Assembly: GCF_002021565.1 (NCBI RefSeq)
Contig: NZ_MSZX01000004.1
Coordinates: forward strand, 248,027-312,026
Length of the DNA: 64,000 bases
Source: Paenibacillus selenitireducens
Lineage (GTDB): Bacteria; Bacillota; Bacilli; Paenibacillales; Paenibacillaceae
Reading direction: 5' to 3'
Shown: positions 41,692-51,333 of the stretch, piece by piece
How the letters are laid out: each line of letters starts with the position of its first letter
Position numbering within the stretch: the stretch's first letter is position 1
Position numbers and translations under genes: made by a program
The notes under the pieces: model-generated
What the model was told of the DNA's origin: nothing
Databases searched by the model: none
The model's input: the letters and a program-made list of their open reading frames with translations, nothing else

Positions 41692-43119
41692 ATGAAATTG
41701 AAATGGGGCAAATCACTCACGCTTCTCCTCATCACGGCACTTTTGCTCATGTTAGCCGCAGGCTGCGGATCGAAGTCGGAGACCAAAACGGATACACCGG
41801 CAACGACCACCGAAACGCCAAAGACAGATACGAAGACAGATACGAAGACAGATACGAAGACAGACACCAAGACGGATACAACAACGACGCCGGCGGAAGC
41901 TGCAGGTCCTGAATTAGAAGGCGATTTCGAGGTTCAATATTTTGTAGGCGGTTACGGAGACGGATTCTGGAAAGAGGCGATTGCCGATTTCAGTAAAAAG
42001 TATCCAAAATTGAAAATTAAAGAATCTGCGGGTCCGAAAATCAATGATCAAATGAAACCGCGTTGGATCCAAGGCAGCCCACCTGACTTTGTATACATTG
42101 ATGGTGCAGGCGCGAATGCAACGCAAATGGTGAAAGATGATCAGTTACTTGACCTTACGGACTGGTTAGAAACAGCGAAGAACGAAGATGGCAAGTTAAT
42201 TAAAGACTTGCTGATCATGCAACCGGTGAAATATGACGGCAAGATTGCTCCAATTCCGTTCGTATTCGGTACATGGGGTATCTTCTACGATAAAGCAGAA
42301 TTCGCGAAAAATAGCTGGGCAGAACCTAAGAACTGGGATGAATTCCTAGCTGTTTCGAAGCAAATTAAAGATTCCGGCAAAATGTATCCGTTCATTCATA
42401 CCGGTAAATATCCGTACTATATCAACGGCGGTTTAGTGGATACAGCAGTCGTGGTGAACAACAATTATGACGGTTCCATTCTAGACAAAATGCAAGCGCT
42501 TGAGCCAGGTATTTTTAAATCAGAGCCCGTGAAAAAAGCGCTTGACCAAGTAAAACAATTGGTTGACGCAGGGTTTATCGATCCAGCTTCTGCTGCAATC
42601 AACCATACGGATTCTCAATCCTTGTTCTTGCAGCATAAAGATGCGTTCATCCCGAACGGTCTATGGGTAGAGAACGAGATGAAGAAGGACGTTCCTAAAG
42701 GCTTTGATTTTGGTTTCATCCCATCCGTCACACAACCAGCTGGCGGTAAATTCGTAGCTATTCCATACACTTCTACCGTAGGTGTTGCGAAAAAAGCGAA
42801 AAACCCTGAAGCAGCAAAAGCGTTTATGCAGTTTATTTTGACTGAGAAATATGCAGTACGTTGGGCAGAGTTAACGGGCGCATTGGATAATATCAAAGCA
42901 GATTTGAGCGCTTCGGATAAAGTTAGCAGCTTGTCCAAACAAGCGAGCGGCTACTATAACTCTCCAGATACGGTTGTAGCTCCTTACATCGAATTAAATG
43001 CAGACGTAGATAAAGTGAAGCAAGATTCTACCCAAGCACTCGCGAACGGCAAAATCACGCCAGAAGAGTGGATGAACCGGATGGAAGCAGCGGCTGAGAA
43101 ATCCCGCGGCAAAAAGTAA
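41692..43119 (+). CDS. Sugar ABC transporter substrate-binding lipoprotein
   Basis: The 475-residue protein is a CUT1-type solute-binding protein. Its signal peptide ends in the lipobox LAAGC (Cys near residue 25). A Thr/Lys/Asp-rich linker with KTDT repeats (about residues 29-62) follows, then the binding domain (FEVQYFVGGYGDGFWKEAIA, PDFVYIDGAGANATQMVKDD, FGTWGIFYDKAEFAKNSWAE). It is anchored outside the membrane and delivers sugar to the permeases behind it. No ATPase gene is in the cluster, so it probably shares an MsmX-like ATPase. The sugar is unknown. Confidence 0.92.
   Translation: MKLKWGKSLTLLLITALLLMLAAGCGSKSETKTDTPATTTETPKTDTKTDTKTDTKTDTKTDTTTTPAEAAGPELEGDFEVQYFVGGYGDGFWKEAIADFSKKYPKLKIKESAGPKINDQMKPRWIQGSPPDFVYIDGAGANATQMVKDDQLLDLTDWLETAKNEDGKLIKDLLIMQPVKYDGKIAPIPFVFGTWGIFYDKAEFAKNSWAEPKNWDEFLAVSKQIKDSGKMYPFIHTGKYPYYINGGLVDTAVVVNNNYDGSILDKMQALEPGIFKSEPVKKALDQVKQLVDAGFIDPASAAINHTDSQSLFLQHKDAFIPNGLWVENEMKKDVPKGFDFGFIPSVTQPAGGKFVAIPYTSTVGVAKKAKNPEAAKAFMQFILTEKYAVRWAELTGALDNIKADLSASDKVSSLSKQASGYYNSPDTVVAPYIELNADVDKVKQDSTQALANGKITPEEWMNRMEAAAEKSRGKK
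41820..41876 (+). repeat. 12-bp tandem repeat encoding Lys-Thr-Asp-Thr units
   Basis: A 12-bp unit (AAGACAGATACG and variants) is repeated about four to five times in the lipoprotein linker. Its period is a multiple of three, so copy changes alter only linker length. Confidence 0.85.
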
Positions 43120-43128
43120 TAAGCACAG

Positions 43129-43160
43129 AACGTCATGAGGGCTAAAGCCCTCATGACGTT
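43129..43160 (+). terminator. 15-bp perfect hairpin inside the ABC operon
   Basis: AACGTCATGAGGGCT at 43129-43143 pairs exactly with 43146-43160. It lies between the binding-protein gene and the first permease and is followed by only a short A/T stretch. It likely causes partial termination or 3'-end protection so that the binding protein is made in excess. Confidence 0.8.
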
Positions 43161-43194
43161 TATTAACAAAGAGTAGACCTATGGGGTGATAACC

Positions 43195-44145
43195 GTGAAC
43201 AATGCTCCATCGATAGACCACGCAGTGGGTAAACCCAAAGCGGGTAAAGGAATGAACTGGAAAACAAAGCGAAAGCTTTTCATTTTTGTATTTACGGTAC
43301 CAACCTTGTTGTTTTTCTGCTTATTTATGATTTATCCCATTATTCAAGGCCTGTATATTAGCTTGTTTGATTGGTCTGGAGGATCTGAGACCAAATCGTT
43401 TATTGGGTTTGACAATTACAAGGAGATGTTGAACGACCCGATTTTAGGCCATGCCATATACAATGACTATTTTCTTGTATTCTGGAAAGTCATTGGCATC
43501 GTCGGCCTAGGTGTCTTTTTTGCGGTAGCTCTCACGAGATTCCGTATGAAAGGTTCAGGCTTTTTCCGACAAGTATTCTTTATACCGAACATCTTATCGG
43601 TTGTCGTCATCGGTGTCTTGTGGAACTATATTTATAATCCGAGTATCGGATTTCTAAATTCATTCTTATCGTTATTTACCGAGAAGAAAGTAGAAATCTC
43701 CTACTTGGGTGATGAGGCTTACGCGATGTGGTCACTCTTGCCGCCGGCGATATGGGCTGGTGTCGGATTTGTTATGATCCTTCTGATTGCATCGATCCTT
43801 AGCATTCCAACAGAATTGTATGAAGCAGGAAACTTGGACGGTGCTACGCAGTGGCAGCAGTTCGTAAGGATTACGATGCCATTGACGTGGGAACAGATTA
43901 AAGTCTCCATTTTGTGGGTTGTTATGACGACATTGAACGGATCTTTCGTCATTGTGTGGATTATGACCGAGGGCGGACCGGATAACGCAACGCAAGTCAT
44001 GGGGTCTTATCTCTATCAAATGGGCTTCAGGCAGTATCACATGGGTTATGCTTCAGCTATTGGGGCGTTAATCTTGATATTATCCTTGATTACGACACTT
44101 GCATTACAACGAATCATGCGACGTGATACGTATGAGATGAGTTAG
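43195..44145 (+). CDS. Sugar ABC transporter permease, MalF type
   Basis: The 316-residue protein has six membrane helices (first at about residues 30-50, LFIFVFTVPTLLFFCLFMIY). The EAA loop reads ELYEAGNLDGATQWQQFVRI, followed by TMPLTWEQIKVS. It forms the translocation channel with the next permease. GTG 43195 is chosen over GTG 43186 because GGGGTGAT then serves as ribosome site. Confidence 0.92.
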   Translation: MNNAPSIDHAVGKPKAGKGMNWKTKRKLFIFVFTVPTLLFFCLFMIYPIIQGLYISLFDWSGGSETKSFIGFDNYKEMLNDPILGHAIYNDYFLVFWKVIGIVGLGVFFAVALTRFRMKGSGFFRQVFFIPNILSVVVIGVLWNYIYNPSIGFLNSFLSLFTEKKVEISYLGDEAYAMWSLLPPAIWAGVGFVMILLIASILSIPTELYEAGNLDGATQWQQFVRITMPLTWEQIKVSILWVVMTTLNGSFVIVWIMTEGGPDNATQVMGSYLYQMGFRQYHMGYASAIGALILILSLITTLALQRIMRRDTYEMS

Positions 44146-44155
44146 GAGGGTGCCA

Positions 44156-45004
44156 ATGCATAAAAAATCGGCTGGTTCTGTCGTACTTAGTGCAATCTTC
44201 TATGTCATATTAATCCTTTGGGCGCTCTGCGTACTGTATCCTTTAGTATGGTCCGTGTTTGGTTCCCTCAAAGACAATCAACAGTTCTTGTTGAAAATGC
44301 CATGGAGTTTGCCAGAATTCCCGTTGTTATGGGAAAATTTCTCTAACGTTTGGGTTAATTATCAAGTGGGTACATACTTTATGAACTCGCTGCTTGTTAC
44401 AACGCTTAGTACCCTGTTGGCTCTATTATTAGCATCGACGACGGCCTATACAATTGCTCGATTCCGATTTATCGGGAACCAAGTTTTGTATAACCTGTAT
44501 CTTGCTTCGATGATGATTCCAATGATACTCGGGTTGATTCCATTATTCTTCTTGCTATCGGACATGCAATTAAGTAATACCTTGTTAGGATTAATTCTGG
44601 TGTACACGGCGATGAATATTTCATTCGGTGTCTTTGTACTTACCGGGTTCTTTAGGACCTTACCGAAGGAATTAGATGAGTCAGCATCCATAGATGGAGC
44701 ATCAGATTACGGGGTGTTCTTCCGGATTATGCTTCCACTTGCTAGACCTGGTTTGATTTCAGTTGGGATTATGAATGTACTGAGCATTTGGAATGAGTAT
44801 GTAATGGGTACCGTCCTCGTGAATGATCCATCGAAGTATACCCTTCCCATTGGGATTGCTGTCATGCAAGCGGAGATGCAGTATCGCACCGAGTGGGGGC
44901 CATTATTTGCCGGCTTGCTCTTATCCATTATCCCGGTATTGATCATCTATTTCATCTTCCAACGCCAGATTACGAGCGGTATGATTGCTGGGGCCGTGAA
45001 GTAA
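44156..45004 (+). CDS. Sugar ABC transporter permease, MalG type
   Basis: The 282-residue protein has six helices; the EAA loop is LDESASIDGASDYGVFFRIM, followed by LPLARPGLISVG. ATG 44156 sits behind TTAGGAGGG, ten bases after the previous gene's stop, so the permeases are co-transcribed. A terminator at 45050 ends the operon. Confidence 0.92.
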   Translation: MHKKSAGSVVLSAIFYVILILWALCVLYPLVWSVFGSLKDNQQFLLKMPWSLPEFPLLWENFSNVWVNYQVGTYFMNSLLVTTLSTLLALLLASTTAYTIARFRFIGNQVLYNLYLASMMIPMILGLIPLFFLLSDMQLSNTLLGLILVYTAMNISFGVFVLTGFFRTLPKELDESASIDGASDYGVFFRIMLPLARPGLISVGIMNVLSIWNEYVMGTVLVNDPSKYTLPIGIAVMQAEMQYRTEWGPLFAGLLLSIIPVLIIYFIFQRQITSGMIAGAVK

Positions 45005-45049
45005 TGTAGAGCTGTGTTAAGCGAAAACAGGAGTTATATCCTACAAAGC

Positions 45050-45081
45050 AAAGAGCCTGTCATGGGATGACGGGCTCTTTT
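45050..45081. terminator. Terminator after the sugar ABC operon
   Basis: AAGAGCC-GTCAT pairs with ATGAC-GGCTCTT with one bulge on each side, then TTT. It can also serve the convergent gene at 45100. Confidence 0.85.
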
Positions 45082-45099
45082 AGGTTTGCTTGGAAAGGA

Positions 45100-46386
45100 T
45101 TACATTTTTTTGACTTCTACTTTCCGAATCCGGTGTTTACTTGTTTTCCGAATGATAAAGTGGAGGTCCTGATAGGTCCATTCGCCACCCTTTGCTAACT
45201 CTGGTTGCTGCTCATACAGCCAACCGCCAATGGAATCAATATGGTCGCTTTCGATATCTGCATGCAATAGATCATTCATTTGGGATAGCGGAACGGTTCC
45301 GTCCAGAATATAGTGGTTATCTTGAATTTTCTCAATGTCAGGTTGCTCTTCGGCATCGAATTCATCTCGGATTTCTCCGACGATTTCTTCTAGAATGTCT
45401 TCGATCGTAATCATACCGGATGTACCGCCATATTCATCGACGAGGATGGCGATATGTGTGCTTTCCTGCTGCATCCGTTTCAACAAGGTTTTGATCGGCA
45501 TGGCTTCAGAGACGGTCAAGACAGGATGGAGCATGTTCGTGATACGCATCTCATCTTCACATAGATCCTTATGGATAATGAACTGTTTGGTGTGAATCAT
45601 CCCGACCACATTATCTTTGCTTCCTGAGATGACGGGGAAGCGAGTATATTGCTCTTCTTGAATGACCTTAAGATGCTCTTGCATCGTTTTGTCTGCATCT
45701 AGACATATCATATCGGTACGAGGCACCATGATTTCACGGGCAAGCAGATTGTCAAAAGCAAAGATACGGCTAACATAACCATATTCCGTCGTATTAATTT
45801 TACCGCTCTCATAGCTCTCCGACAGGATGATTTGTAGTTCTTGCTCGGAGTGGGCTTCTTCATGCTCTGTAGCAGGCTTTAGACCGAATAGACGAACAAT
45901 CCCGTTGGCAGAACCGTTAAACAGCCAAATTAAAGGGTACATGGCCTTGTAGAAGTAAATAATAGGTTTGGCCGTAAATAGACTGATCATCTCTGCTTTA
46001 TGGATGGCAAAGGTTTTAGGTGCGAGTTCTCCTAATACGACGTGTAAATACGTTACGAGAAGAAAGGCAACGATGAACGATATAATGGAAGCGGCCTGAT
46101 CTGGAATAGCTAGTTGAACGAATAATGGATGTAACATGATCTCGATCGTGGGCTCACCTAACCAACCAAGTCCTAGGGCTGTAATTGTTATGCCAAGCTG
46201 ACAGGCGGACAAATATCCGTCAAGGTGCGTTGTAACTTGCTTTACGGCTAAGGCATTCTTACGACCCTCTAACACCATCTGATCGACACGGCTCGGGCGA
46301 AGTTTAATGATCGCAAATTCAGTTGCAACGAAAAAGGCGGTTGCGATAATAAGAATTGCGACAAGAAATAGGTTGAGAATAGGCAT
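45100..46386 (-). CDS. CNNM/CorC/HlyC-type membrane protein with CBS pair
   Basis: The 428-residue protein has an N-terminal DUF21 (CNNM) membrane domain (about residues 1-190, FLVAILIIATAFFVATEFAI, CQLGITITALGLGWLGEPTI), two CBS motifs (MVPRTDMICLDADKTMQEHL, MLHPVLTVSEAMPIKTLLKR) and a C-terminal CorC/HlyC transporter-associated domain. Relatives are linked to Mg2+ efflux or homeostasis in Bacillus and Staphylococcus. I start at ATG 46386; the frame extends to 46491 but that part is not hydrophobic. Its promoter carries the same inverted repeat as the divergent DUF1836 gene. Confidence 0.9.
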   Translation of the reverse strand: MPILNLFLVAILIIATAFFVATEFAIIKLRPSRVDQMVLEGRKNALAVKQVTTHLDGYLSACQLGITITALGLGWLGEPTIEIMLHPLFVQLAIPDQAASIISFIVAFLLVTYLHVVLGELAPKTFAIHKAEMISLFTAKPIIYFYKAMYPLIWLFNGSANGIVRLFGLKPATEHEEAHSEQELQIILSESYESGKINTTEYGYVSRIFAFDNLLAREIMVPRTDMICLDADKTMQEHLKVIQEEQYTRFPVISGSKDNVVGMIHTKQFIIHKDLCEDEMRITNMLHPVLTVSEAMPIKTLLKRMQQESTHIAILVDEYGGTSGMITIEDILEEIVGEIRDEFDAEEQPDIEKIQDNHYILDGTVPLSQMNDLLHADIESDHIDSIGGWLYEQQPELAKGGEWTYQDLHFIIRKTSKHRIRKVEVKKM

Positions 46387-46433
46387 CTGATTCTCTATAG
46401 TCTCCTTTGTGGTTCTTTTTAAAGTTTTATGAC

Positions 46434-46491
46434 AAGTTCTTATGAACTTATTACATGAACTAATTATATTAGCTTCTTCACCGTTATACAA
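46434..46491 (-). promoter_or_regulatory. Promoter and operator of the CNNM-type gene
   Basis: On the minus strand TTGTAT (46491-46486), 17 bases, TATAAT (46468-46463) is followed 13 bases on by AAGTTC-N4-GAACTT (46434-46449). The same sequence is found at the divergent promoter at 46611-46626. Confidence 0.75.
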
Positions 46492-46581
46492 AGTCTAAAT
46501 TCGGTGATTTTTGACCTGAATCAGGCGTAATCTGATCAACATGGGGGTGTAAGTAGGTTGATTCGTTTATTATTTCACGCT

Positions 46582-46628
46582 TTGACAAAATAACGCCAAA
46601 GTCTTAAGATAAGTTCATATGAACTTAT
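46582..46628 (+). promoter_or_regulatory. Promoter and 20-bp palindromic operator of the DUF1836 gene
   Basis: TTGACA (46582-46587), 17 bases, TAAGAT (46605-46610) is directly followed by the perfect palindrome ATAAGTTCAT-ATGAACTTAT (46609-46628). The palindrome covers the expected transcription start, as an autoregulatory repressor site would. Confidence 0.78.
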
Positions 46629-46646
46629 GATAAAGAGGGGATTCCT

Positions 46647-47432
46647 ATGGAGCTTTTTTATTTAACACGCAATCAAATGTCTGAGCTATTAAACGGTGTC
46701 GCGGAACCCCATTTAAAATCACCGTTAACGATTCTTCAGTGTGCTTGGGCCAAGACGCATCCGGCGGAGAAAATGAAAGGGAACATGCTCGGCGCCGTCA
46801 TCAGTACTTCATTACCGCCGATATTTGAGAAAATGATCAAAATGTCTCATCGTGATCCTGGTTTTTCGTTAAATGAGATCATCGCCCTGGGGAATCAAAT
46901 CGAATATTCACATTATTCGATTACGTCCGTGCAAAACTGGGTGAAGCGTGATTTTAAAGATCTAATTCAGTCCCCGGCACATGGCAAAAAATACTCATTG
47001 GATCAAGCGGCCTTAATCTTTATGATTGATGATCTCAAAGCGACGTTGGATTTTGAATCTATTCGCAAATTGTTAGCTATCGTATTCTTGAACCCGCAAG
47101 CGGAGGAAGAGGCGAATTTGAACGGGATACGCCCCTTGCAAATTTATACGGCTTATACGTCGATCTTTGAAGAGCTGGATCAGAATAATGATCAGGTATT
47201 GGATTTATCGGGACATGAGAGCGGCAAACGCAATCAAGACCATATCCTCGAGAACCTTATTAAACAGAAAGCTGACGAGTATGCAGCAGGGTTAGAACAG
47301 GTCTCAGATCGAGAGCGAGAAGCGATCAGCAATCTCATCTTCATTGCGATGCTGTCTGTTCAGACTTCATATTTTCAATCGATGGCCAAACGGTTTTTCA
47401 ACGCAACCTTATTTTTGCAAAATATGAGTTAA
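46647..47432 (+). CDS. DUF1836 family predicted transcriptional regulator
   Basis: The 261-residue protein has in its centre a MerR-like winged helix-turn-helix region (IALGNQIEYSHYSITSVQNW, VKRDFKDLIQSPAHGKKYSL, DQAALIFMIDDLKATLDFES) characteristic of DUF1836. The rest is helical, with no enzyme motif. The family is predicted to regulate transcription but, as far as I know, has no defined operator. Matching palindromes at its own promoter and at the divergent CNNM-type gene make an autoregulatory repressor or dual regulator likely. The ribosome site AGAGGGG precedes the ATG. Confidence 0.85.
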   Translation: MELFYLTRNQMSELLNGVAEPHLKSPLTILQCAWAKTHPAEKMKGNMLGAVISTSLPPIFEKMIKMSHRDPGFSLNEIIALGNQIEYSHYSITSVQNWVKRDFKDLIQSPAHGKKYSLDQAALIFMIDDLKATLDFESIRKLLAIVFLNPQAEEEANLNGIRPLQIYTAYTSIFEELDQNNDQVLDLSGHESGKRNQDHILENLIKQKADEYAAGLEQVSDREREAISNLIFIAMLSVQTSYFQSMAKRFFNATLFLQNMS

Positions 47433-47477
47433 AAAAAACGCCCAGTGCACGATGACGTGCATACTAGGCGTTTTTTG
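47433..47477. terminator. Bidirectional terminator
   Basis: AAAACGCC and GGCGTTTT flank an inner GTGCA/TGCAT-type stem between the convergent DUF1836 and penicillin-binding protein genes, with A and T runs on the outside. Confidence 0.88.
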
Positions 47478-50400
47478 TTATTCTTTGAAGTATACAGGGG
47501 AGGATGGAGCTGATTCCCCAACATCATTGACCGCAGTAACTTGGTACCATCCAGTTAATCCGGTTCCGATATATTCGAAATGAGCAATGGAAGAGGTCGC
47601 AAGATAAGAATATTTGCCATCCTTCTTGTCACTCAGATAGATCTTATACTCCTTGGCAGGTTGTTTGGATTGCCATGTGAGTTCCAACCCTAAATTAGAT
47701 GATTTGGCATTTAGCTTCGTTGGTTTCTCGGGTGCATTGGATGCTGTGTTGGATCCCGTATTTTCACTCGAACCTGGATTGGTCTCACCAGAAGAACCTG
47801 GATTAGGTACATTCGGGTCCGGCGTGTTCGGAGTACCTGGGATCTCTGAGCTGCCGCCATTCGGTGTTACCACCATGCTTGGAGCCGATTCATGACCGCC
47901 AACATCTACAGCTGTAATGTAAAAGCTGTACCCATTATTGCCGCTGATAAAATTCGAGAAGCGGCTAGTCTGACCCGTTAAGACGGGATCAGAGGCAATT
48001 TGATAGCTGCCGCCGTTCATCGAACGATATAGACGATATCCTACGACATCTGCTTGACCGCTTGGCGTAAACGTGATAACCAATTTGCCATTGACTATTT
48101 GTGTCTGCAGATTTTGAGGTGCACTAGGCGCATTTCCGTCATCCACCCGTGGATCCACCTGTGACGGTGCATCTAGATTCGCATCGCTAGGCAAGTAGGA
48201 TTGAATGGATTTACGACTGCTCGCGGACATCTTCGATAGAGCTTTGGTGATTTCGTCGACCAGATCTTGGATCGGCTTCTCACGTTTGACGACAACCTTG
48301 GTCTGAACCATATCGGCTGGCGTACTATCTTGTGCAATATAATTGACACCATTATAAGAAATCACCTTCATATTGACGATCCCGTCATCTTGCTGTGTAG
48401 GTATGAATTTCTTATTGAAAATATCCGTAACAAGACGATTTGCCTGTCTGGTTAGGTCTGTTGGCAGTTTTCCGCTAAATCCAGATACCGTCATCGATAC
48501 AATGCCATCAGGCTTCTTAAAGGATGAGGTCTGGAATAACTCGGGTTCGATATCTGTAACTTTGTTCATGATGGTCGCCCATAATTTACGTGCGCGCGCT
48601 TTACCATCGCCGGTGAGGGTATTAATCTGCTGCTCGTAACCAGCCCAAACACCTAACGTTACATCGGGCGTGAAGCCCATAAACCAGACGTCTGCGTAGT
48701 TTTGTGTTGAGCCTGTCTTACCAGCAATCGGAATTTTACCGTATTTATTGAATTCACCTCTCAGACGTCCTGCAGTTCCTGATGGACCCGCAATAACCGT
48801 ACGCAGCATATCTTGCATGAGGTAAGCGGTTTGTTCCGAGAATACCTGCTGCGGGTTATTCGTATGCTGATACACGATGGTACCTTTGGTATCCACGATT
48901 TTCTGAACGATGTACGCGTCATTAAATACGCCATTGTTCGGGATCGCTCCATAGGCATTGGTTAGTTCTTCTACGGATACACCATATTTCAAACCGCCGA
49001 TGACTCCGGTTTGTGCATAGTAATCTTCCGGTTGAATGGAGGTGATTCCGAGTGTTTTGACGAATTCCCAAGCTTTTTCAATACCGACTTTCTCCAAGAA
49101 GATCTTCAAGGCAGGTAAGTTCAAGGATTGGTTTAAGGCTGTACGAGCCGTTACAAGACCTTGATAGCGGTTATTGGCGTTCTTCGGAATATGGAAGCCC
49201 TTTGTACCATCCTTCAATACGATAGGAGCATCGTCGAGAATGCTGGCTGGCTGTATTTTTCCTGAATCGATTGCAGGGAGGTAAGCACCTATTGTTTTCA
49301 TCGCTGATCCAGGCTGACGTAACATTTGCGTAGCATAGTTCATCTGCTCGACATAGAAGTCGCGGCCTTCGATCATGCCAAGTATCGCACCTGTCTTATG
49401 ATCGAGCATCACAGCGGCTGTTTGCTCGATGCCTTTTGTTTTGCTATCAGGTGAGAAATTCTTAGGATCACTAGCAATGCTGCGCATCGCATCATAAATT
49501 TTCTTGTCGATCGTTAGATAAATTTTGTAGCCGCTCCGCAGCATTTGTTCTCTAGCGTCGTTCATGAGCTCGGCATTTTCCTTCTTACGTAAATCCGCCA
49601 CGGTTAATGATGGGTTTTGTTGCAGAACAAGTGCTTCCGTTGCAGAACGTTCTGCTTCCATCATCAAGTACGGATATGTATCGTAAGCTTTCTTTTTAGG
49701 CTCCGCTAGTGAAGATTTGATGTTGAAGCTTAAGGCCTCGTCATACTGCTGCTTCGTAATTTTTGCTTCCTCATACATCCGACGAAGAACCAGCTTCTGC
49801 CGTTCAATTGCACGATTGAAGCCTTTCTCGTTGAAGCTTCCTTTACCGTTAAATGCGGAGTACGCACTTGGCAGTTGAGGGAGGCCAGCGATATATGCGG
49901 CTTGTGCAAGATTTATTTTGTTAAGATCTAGATTGAAAATACCTTTAGCTGCTGCTTTAACACCGAATAAATTATAGCCTGTATTACCGTTCCCGAATGG
50001 AACCTTGTTCAGATAAGCCGTTAGAATCTCATCCTTGGTTAAATAACGTTCGAGACGAATCGATAGGAAAATTTCTTTGATTTTGCGGTTGGTTGTGCGA
50101 TCCAGGTTCAGAAACACACGTCTTGCCAACTGTTGCGTTAGCGTACTACCGCCCGTTTGAATGTTTTCGTTCAAGACTTTCTGCTTCACAGCACGAAATA
50201 CACCGTTCAAATCAATTCCGATATGGTTATAAAAATTGTTGTCTTCAATAGCAATAACCGCGTCTATTACTTGTTGCGGAATATCCTTCAATGCGATTAA
50301 CCGACGGTCTTCATCCGTTCGTAACTGTCCTACTAACGTGCCGTCATTAAAATATACGAATCCTGTCTCAGAATTCTCGTGTATTTTTTCATCAATTAAT

Positions 50401-50588
50401 GCAGCAGATCGTACAGGATCGTCCTTCACAATGGAAGATACGTAACCCATGGCGATTCCGCCTCCGAACAAGCCTAATGTAAATCCGACGATCATAATCC
50501 ACTTCGTAATCCCCCAAATGATCCGACCAGTTGATTTTTTTCGACGTTTCGGTTTGTCCGATGGTGTCTGCAAATTCTCTTCATCCAT
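47478..50588 (-). CDS. Class A penicillin-binding protein 1A with C-terminal Fn3 domains
   Basis: The 1036-residue protein polymerises and cross-links peptidoglycan. One membrane anchor lies at about residues 21-48. The glycosyltransferase (GT51) region shows AIEDNNFYNHIGIDLNGVFR, TGGSTLTQQLARR and KIKEIFLSIRLERYLTKDEI. The transpeptidase has QPGSAMKTIGAYL (Ser near 427), ALNQSLNLPALK and GKTGSTQNYADVW (near 623). Two fibronectin type III domains follow (about 845-940 and 965-1036), joined by a Pro/Gly/Ser/Asn-rich linker. A long tail of this kind is found in Paenibacillus and Bacillus PBP1 homologues. The ribosome site AAAAAGGAGGG is strong. Confidence 0.94.
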   Translation of the reverse strand: MDEENLQTPSDKPKRRKKSTGRIIWGITKWIMIVGFTLGLFGGGIAMGYVSSIVKDDPVRSAALIDEKIHENSETGFVYFNDGTLVGQLRTDEDRRLIALKDIPQQVIDAVIAIEDNNFYNHIGIDLNGVFRAVKQKVLNENIQTGGSTLTQQLARRVFLNLDRTTNRKIKEIFLSIRLERYLTKDEILTAYLNKVPFGNGNTGYNLFGVKAAAKGIFNLDLNKINLAQAAYIAGLPQLPSAYSAFNGKGSFNEKGFNRAIERQKLVLRRMYEEAKITKQQYDEALSFNIKSSLAEPKKKAYDTYPYLMMEAERSATEALVLQQNPSLTVADLRKKENAELMNDAREQMLRSGYKIYLTIDKKIYDAMRSIASDPKNFSPDSKTKGIEQTAAVMLDHKTGAILGMIEGRDFYVEQMNYATQMLRQPGSAMKTIGAYLPAIDSGKIQPASILDDAPIVLKDGTKGFHIPKNANNRYQGLVTARTALNQSLNLPALKIFLEKVGIEKAWEFVKTLGITSIQPEDYYAQTGVIGGLKYGVSVEELTNAYGAIPNNGVFNDAYIVQKIVDTKGTIVYQHTNNPQQVFSEQTAYLMQDMLRTVIAGPSGTAGRLRGEFNKYGKIPIAGKTGSTQNYADVWFMGFTPDVTLGVWAGYEQQINTLTGDGKARARKLWATIMNKVTDIEPELFQTSSFKKPDGIVSMTVSGFSGKLPTDLTRQANRLVTDIFNKKFIPTQQDDGIVNMKVISYNGVNYIAQDSTPADMVQTKVVVKREKPIQDLVDEITKALSKMSASSRKSIQSYLPSDANLDAPSQVDPRVDDGNAPSAPQNLQTQIVNGKLVITFTPSGQADVVGYRLYRSMNGGSYQIASDPVLTGQTSRFSNFISGNNGYSFYITAVDVGGHESAPSMVVTPNGGSSEIPGTPNTPDPNVPNPGSSGETNPGSSENTGSNTASNAPEKPTKLNAKSSNLGLELTWQSKQPAKEYKIYLSDKKDGKYSYLATSSIAHFEYIGTGLTGWYQVTAVNDVGESAPSSPVYFKE

Positions 50589-50730
50589 GCATTGCCCTCC
50601 TTTTTAACAGGTATATTATATCATAAACCATTTCGCTTTTGAAAAAGAGTTGTATGAAGAACTGGCGTTCATCGATGAAAATGAAAAAAACCTTGATCCG
50701 AAGACCAAGGTTTCTGATGGATTGTAAATA

Positions 50731-51333
50731 TTAACGGCTGTAGAACTCGACGATTTGTTTTTCATCGATTTCTTGAGGCAACTCAGCACGCTCTGGCAAA
50801 CGGATATATTTACCTTCCATAGCGTTGTCGTTGTACTCAAGGTAGCCAGCAAGGTGGTTACGGTTTTCAAGAGCTTCTTTGATCGAAGAAAGACCACGGC
50901 TTCTTTCGCGAAGGCTGATTACATCGCCAGTGCTAACAAGGTAAGAAGCGATATCCACTTTTTTACCGTTAACTGTGATGTGACCATGGGAAACCAATTG
51001 ACGCGCGCCTGCACGGGAGTTTGCAAAACCAAGACGATATACAAGGTTGTCCAAACGGCTCTCAAGCAAAGTCATGAAGTTTTCACCAGAAATACCTTGC
51101 ATTTTGGAAGCTTTGTCGAACAAGTTACGGAATTGTTTTTCGTTCAAACCGTACATGTGACGAAGTTTTTGTTTCTCTTGAAGTTGCATACCATAGTTAC
51201 TGATTTTTTTGCGTTGTCCACTTGGACCATGCTGTCCTGGAGGGAAAGGACGTTTCAATTCTTTACCAGTACCGCTCAAGGAAATTCCAAGACGGCGGCT
51301 TAATTTAAATTTAGGACCTGTGTAACGTGACAT
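50731..51333 (-). CDS. rpsD: 30S ribosomal protein S4
   Basis: The 200-residue protein is a complete S4: [40 protein letters not shown], the S4 RNA-binding domain [20 protein letters not shown] and [18 protein letters not shown], ending QIVEFYSR. There is no zinc-binding Cys cluster. It organises the 16S 5' domain. As in Bacillus, it is a monocistronic gene with a long leader, where S4 represses its own translation, and a GAF-GGDEF protein is divergent. Confidence 0.97.
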   Translation of the reverse strand: MSRYTGPKFKLSRRLGISLSGTGKELKRPFPPGQHGPSGQRKKISNYGMQLQEKQKLRHMYGLNEKQFRNLFDKASKMQGISGENFMTLLESRLDNLVYRLGFANSRAGARQLVSHGHITVNGKKVDIASYLVSTGDVISLRERSRGLSSIKEALENRNHLAGYLEYNDNAMEGKYIRLPERAELPQEIDEKQIVEFYSR

